A DNA stretch of 13,192 nucleotides, from positions 1 to 13,192 of the forward strand of contig CAZIAB010000023.1 in the NCBI GenBank assembly GCA_964537525.1, written 5' to 3'. The position numbers were made by a program, and so were the translations under genes. Positions 12,344-13,192 of the stretch are shown piece by piece. Below the pieces are notes generated by a model. That model saw nothing but the letters and a program-made list of their open reading frames with translations, did no database searches and was not told the DNA's origin. Each line of letters begins with the position of its first letter. Positions within the stretch are counted from its first letter, which is position 1. The stretch is from CAYMDJ01 sp964537525. Its GTDB lineage: Archaea; Aenigmatarchaeota; Aenigmatarchaeia; QMZP01.

Positions 12344-12856
12344 ATGAGCAACTTCAGGAAGAGGATGTTCTTTGCGTTCGTGCTGGTTGTGATACTCCTT
12401 ACCATAGGCACGCTCTATTACAGCCACGCCGAGAGGTGGTCATTGATTGATTCCTTCTATTTCTCTACCATGACTCTAACCACCATAGGATACGGCGACC
12501 TGGCACCCACAGGGGACTGGGCAAAGATATTCACTTCCATTTATGCAATCTTCGGGATAGGCATCATGCTCTACATACTTAGCTCCGTGGTGGGCGTGTC
12601 CATATTCAGCCAGGAGAGGAAAGTGAGCAGGGCATTCTCCTTCCTGAGCAGGCTCAGGAGGCACGAGAAGGAGATAGTTTCCCAGAAGAAGGAAATAAAG
12701 AAGCTCGAGAAGAAGGTAAAGCCCTCCATCCAGAAGTTCGAGAAGCACGAAAAGGAACTGGAGGAGCTGCAGAAGGAGGTCAGCCCCACGATAAAGAAGT
12801 TCGAGGAACAGCAGAAGGAGCTCAAGAAAATCAAGAAGAAAATCAGGAACAGGTAA
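12344..12856 (+). CDS. two-TM potassium channel with coiled-coil tail
   Basis: 170 residues. Outer helix (about 8-26), pore helix and selectivity filter TTIGYGD (46-52), then inner helix (about 62-88 with GIGIMLY). The filter is intact, so it should form a K+-selective tetramer in the cell membrane. There is no voltage sensor and no RCK/TrkA-N nucleotide-binding domain. Instead the cytoplasmic tail (about 104-170) is a strongly charged coiled coil holding two 21-residue repeats (121-141 and 142-162, three heptads each, sharing the pattern V-P-I-KFE-KEL). This may hold the tetramer together or sense pH or ionic strength, as in KcsA-like channels; that is inference. AATTAAA at about 12312-12318 is a candidate TATA box for a near-leaderless start. 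Confidence 0.9.
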   Translation: MSNFRKRMFFAFVLVVILLTIGTLYYSHAERWSLIDSFYFSTMTLTTIGYGDLAPTGDWAKIFTSIYAIFGIGIMLYILSSVVGVSIFSQERKVSRAFSFLSRLRRHEKEIVSQKKEIKKLEKKVKPSIQKFEKHEKELEELQKEVSPTIKKFEEQQKELKKIKKKIRNR

Positions 12857-12862
12857 TGAACC

Positions 12863-13132
12863 ATGAAGAGAAACACGCCCAACAATCTCGTTTCTGCATT
12901 GATGATTCTGATTCAGACCACACTTGCAATTTCTTTACTGTATAATTCTTTATCAATGACAGCCACCGTGTTTGTTGTTATACTGATATTCTCTATATTT
13001 GCATGGAGCTTCCACTGGTTTGCTCCCTTCAGTTGCAACATATCAAGAAACAACAGGTTTGTTGGGTTTTTTGTAACACTGTTCTATCTGGTATACTTCA
13101 TTCTAATTTTCGTATTATCCAATTATTTCTGA
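12863..13132 (+). CDS. small membrane protein of unknown function, 89 aa
   Basis: Three hydrophobic segments are likely membrane helices (about 9-27, 33-53 and 66-88), with a short basic N-terminus (MKR) and basic loop (SRNNR, 61-65). No family is recognised. It starts six bases after the channel stop, so it may be co-transcribed and could be an accessory membrane partner, but there is no Shine-Dalgarno match before its ATG. Base use is much more AT-rich than the channel gene. Its last bases overlap a possible convergent gene. Confidence 0.6.
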   Translation: MKRNTPNNLVSALMILIQTTLAISLLYNSLSMTATVFVVILIFSIFAWSFHWFAPFSCNISRNNRFVGFFVTLFYLVYFILIFVLSNYF

Positions 13133-13192
13133 CTTTTCTTCTCAACCTTCTTTCCGAAGAAGTCGTTTGCAGGGCAGCAGATTCTTCCCTGC
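13123..13192 (-). CDS. possible C-terminal end of a convergent gene
   Basis: On the minus strand the frame is open from the window edge to a TAA at 13123-13125 and encodes a 22-residue tail containing GRICCPANDFFGKKVEKK. The Cys-Cys-Pro and the lysine-rich end look like a real protein terminus, and the GC content rises again relative to the preceding plus-strand gene. The segment is too short to name. The 3' end overlaps the upstream small membrane gene by ten bases. Confidence 0.4.
   Translation of the reverse strand, partial: QGRICCPANDFFGKKVEKKSQK

Noticed and set aside
1..13192. CRISPR array, insertion sequence, integrase or attachment-site repeats.
   Set aside because: No regularly spaced direct repeats, transposase motifs or duplicated tRNA ends were seen on reading the window.

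Overview
The window is archaeal chromosomal DNA. It carries the 3' end of deoxyhypusine synthase next to its substrate aIF5A, the clamp-loader small subunit RfcS, a CDP-archaeol synthase (CarS), a ubiquitin-like/SAMP protein with an Ncs6/TtuA-type tRNA thiolase, an AK6/Fap7 kinase, and BHB-type introns in both tRNA genes. Many genes have a TATA-like box about 25 bases before the ATG and hence probably leaderless transcripts; operon-internal genes and a few leadered genes show Shine-Dalgarno sequences. The lineage cannot be fixed from sequence alone. Heavily interrupted tRNAs, compact operons and mid-range GC fit a DPANN or other deep-branching archaeon, but that is inference.

Layout. 1-755 (+): DHS end and aIF5A. 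756-889: convergent intergenic with T-tracts and two hairpins. 890-2708 (-): SAMP-like protein > HAD phosphatase > Ncs6/TtuA thiolase, a compact operon probably for tRNA 2-thiolation. 2760-3023 (+): a tRNA gene that folds as tRNA-Ser(CGA) only if three introns (D-loop, anticodon loop, variable arm) are removed, leaving 86 nt of 264. 3132-3854 (+): TraB-family protein. 3808-7538 (-): secreted transglutaminase-like protein > AK6 > HtpX protease > DUF116, with ATGA overlaps. 7630-8580 (+): RfcS. 8581-9129 (-): V4R-domain protein. 9231-10506 (+): adenylate kinase and a thymidylate kinase lacking the P-loop lysine. 10573-10983 (+): unknown small protein. 10987-11535 (-): CarS. 11597-11707 (+): tRNA-Ala(CGC) with a 39-nt intron in the T-loop. 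11749-13132 (+): unknown protein, two-TM potassium channel with coiled-coil tail, small membrane protein. 13123-13192 (-): possible 3' end of another gene.

The genes are mostly information processing (translation factor modification, tRNA thiolation, replication, nucleotide kinases) plus envelope and membrane functions (CarS, HtpX, transglutaminase, channel). The most unusual content is the pair of tRNA genes with non-canonical introns. They imply a tRNA-splicing endonuclease of broad specificity elsewhere in the genome. Three AT-richer genes of unknown function (10573-10983, 11749-12306, 12863-13132) look like the accessory fraction.
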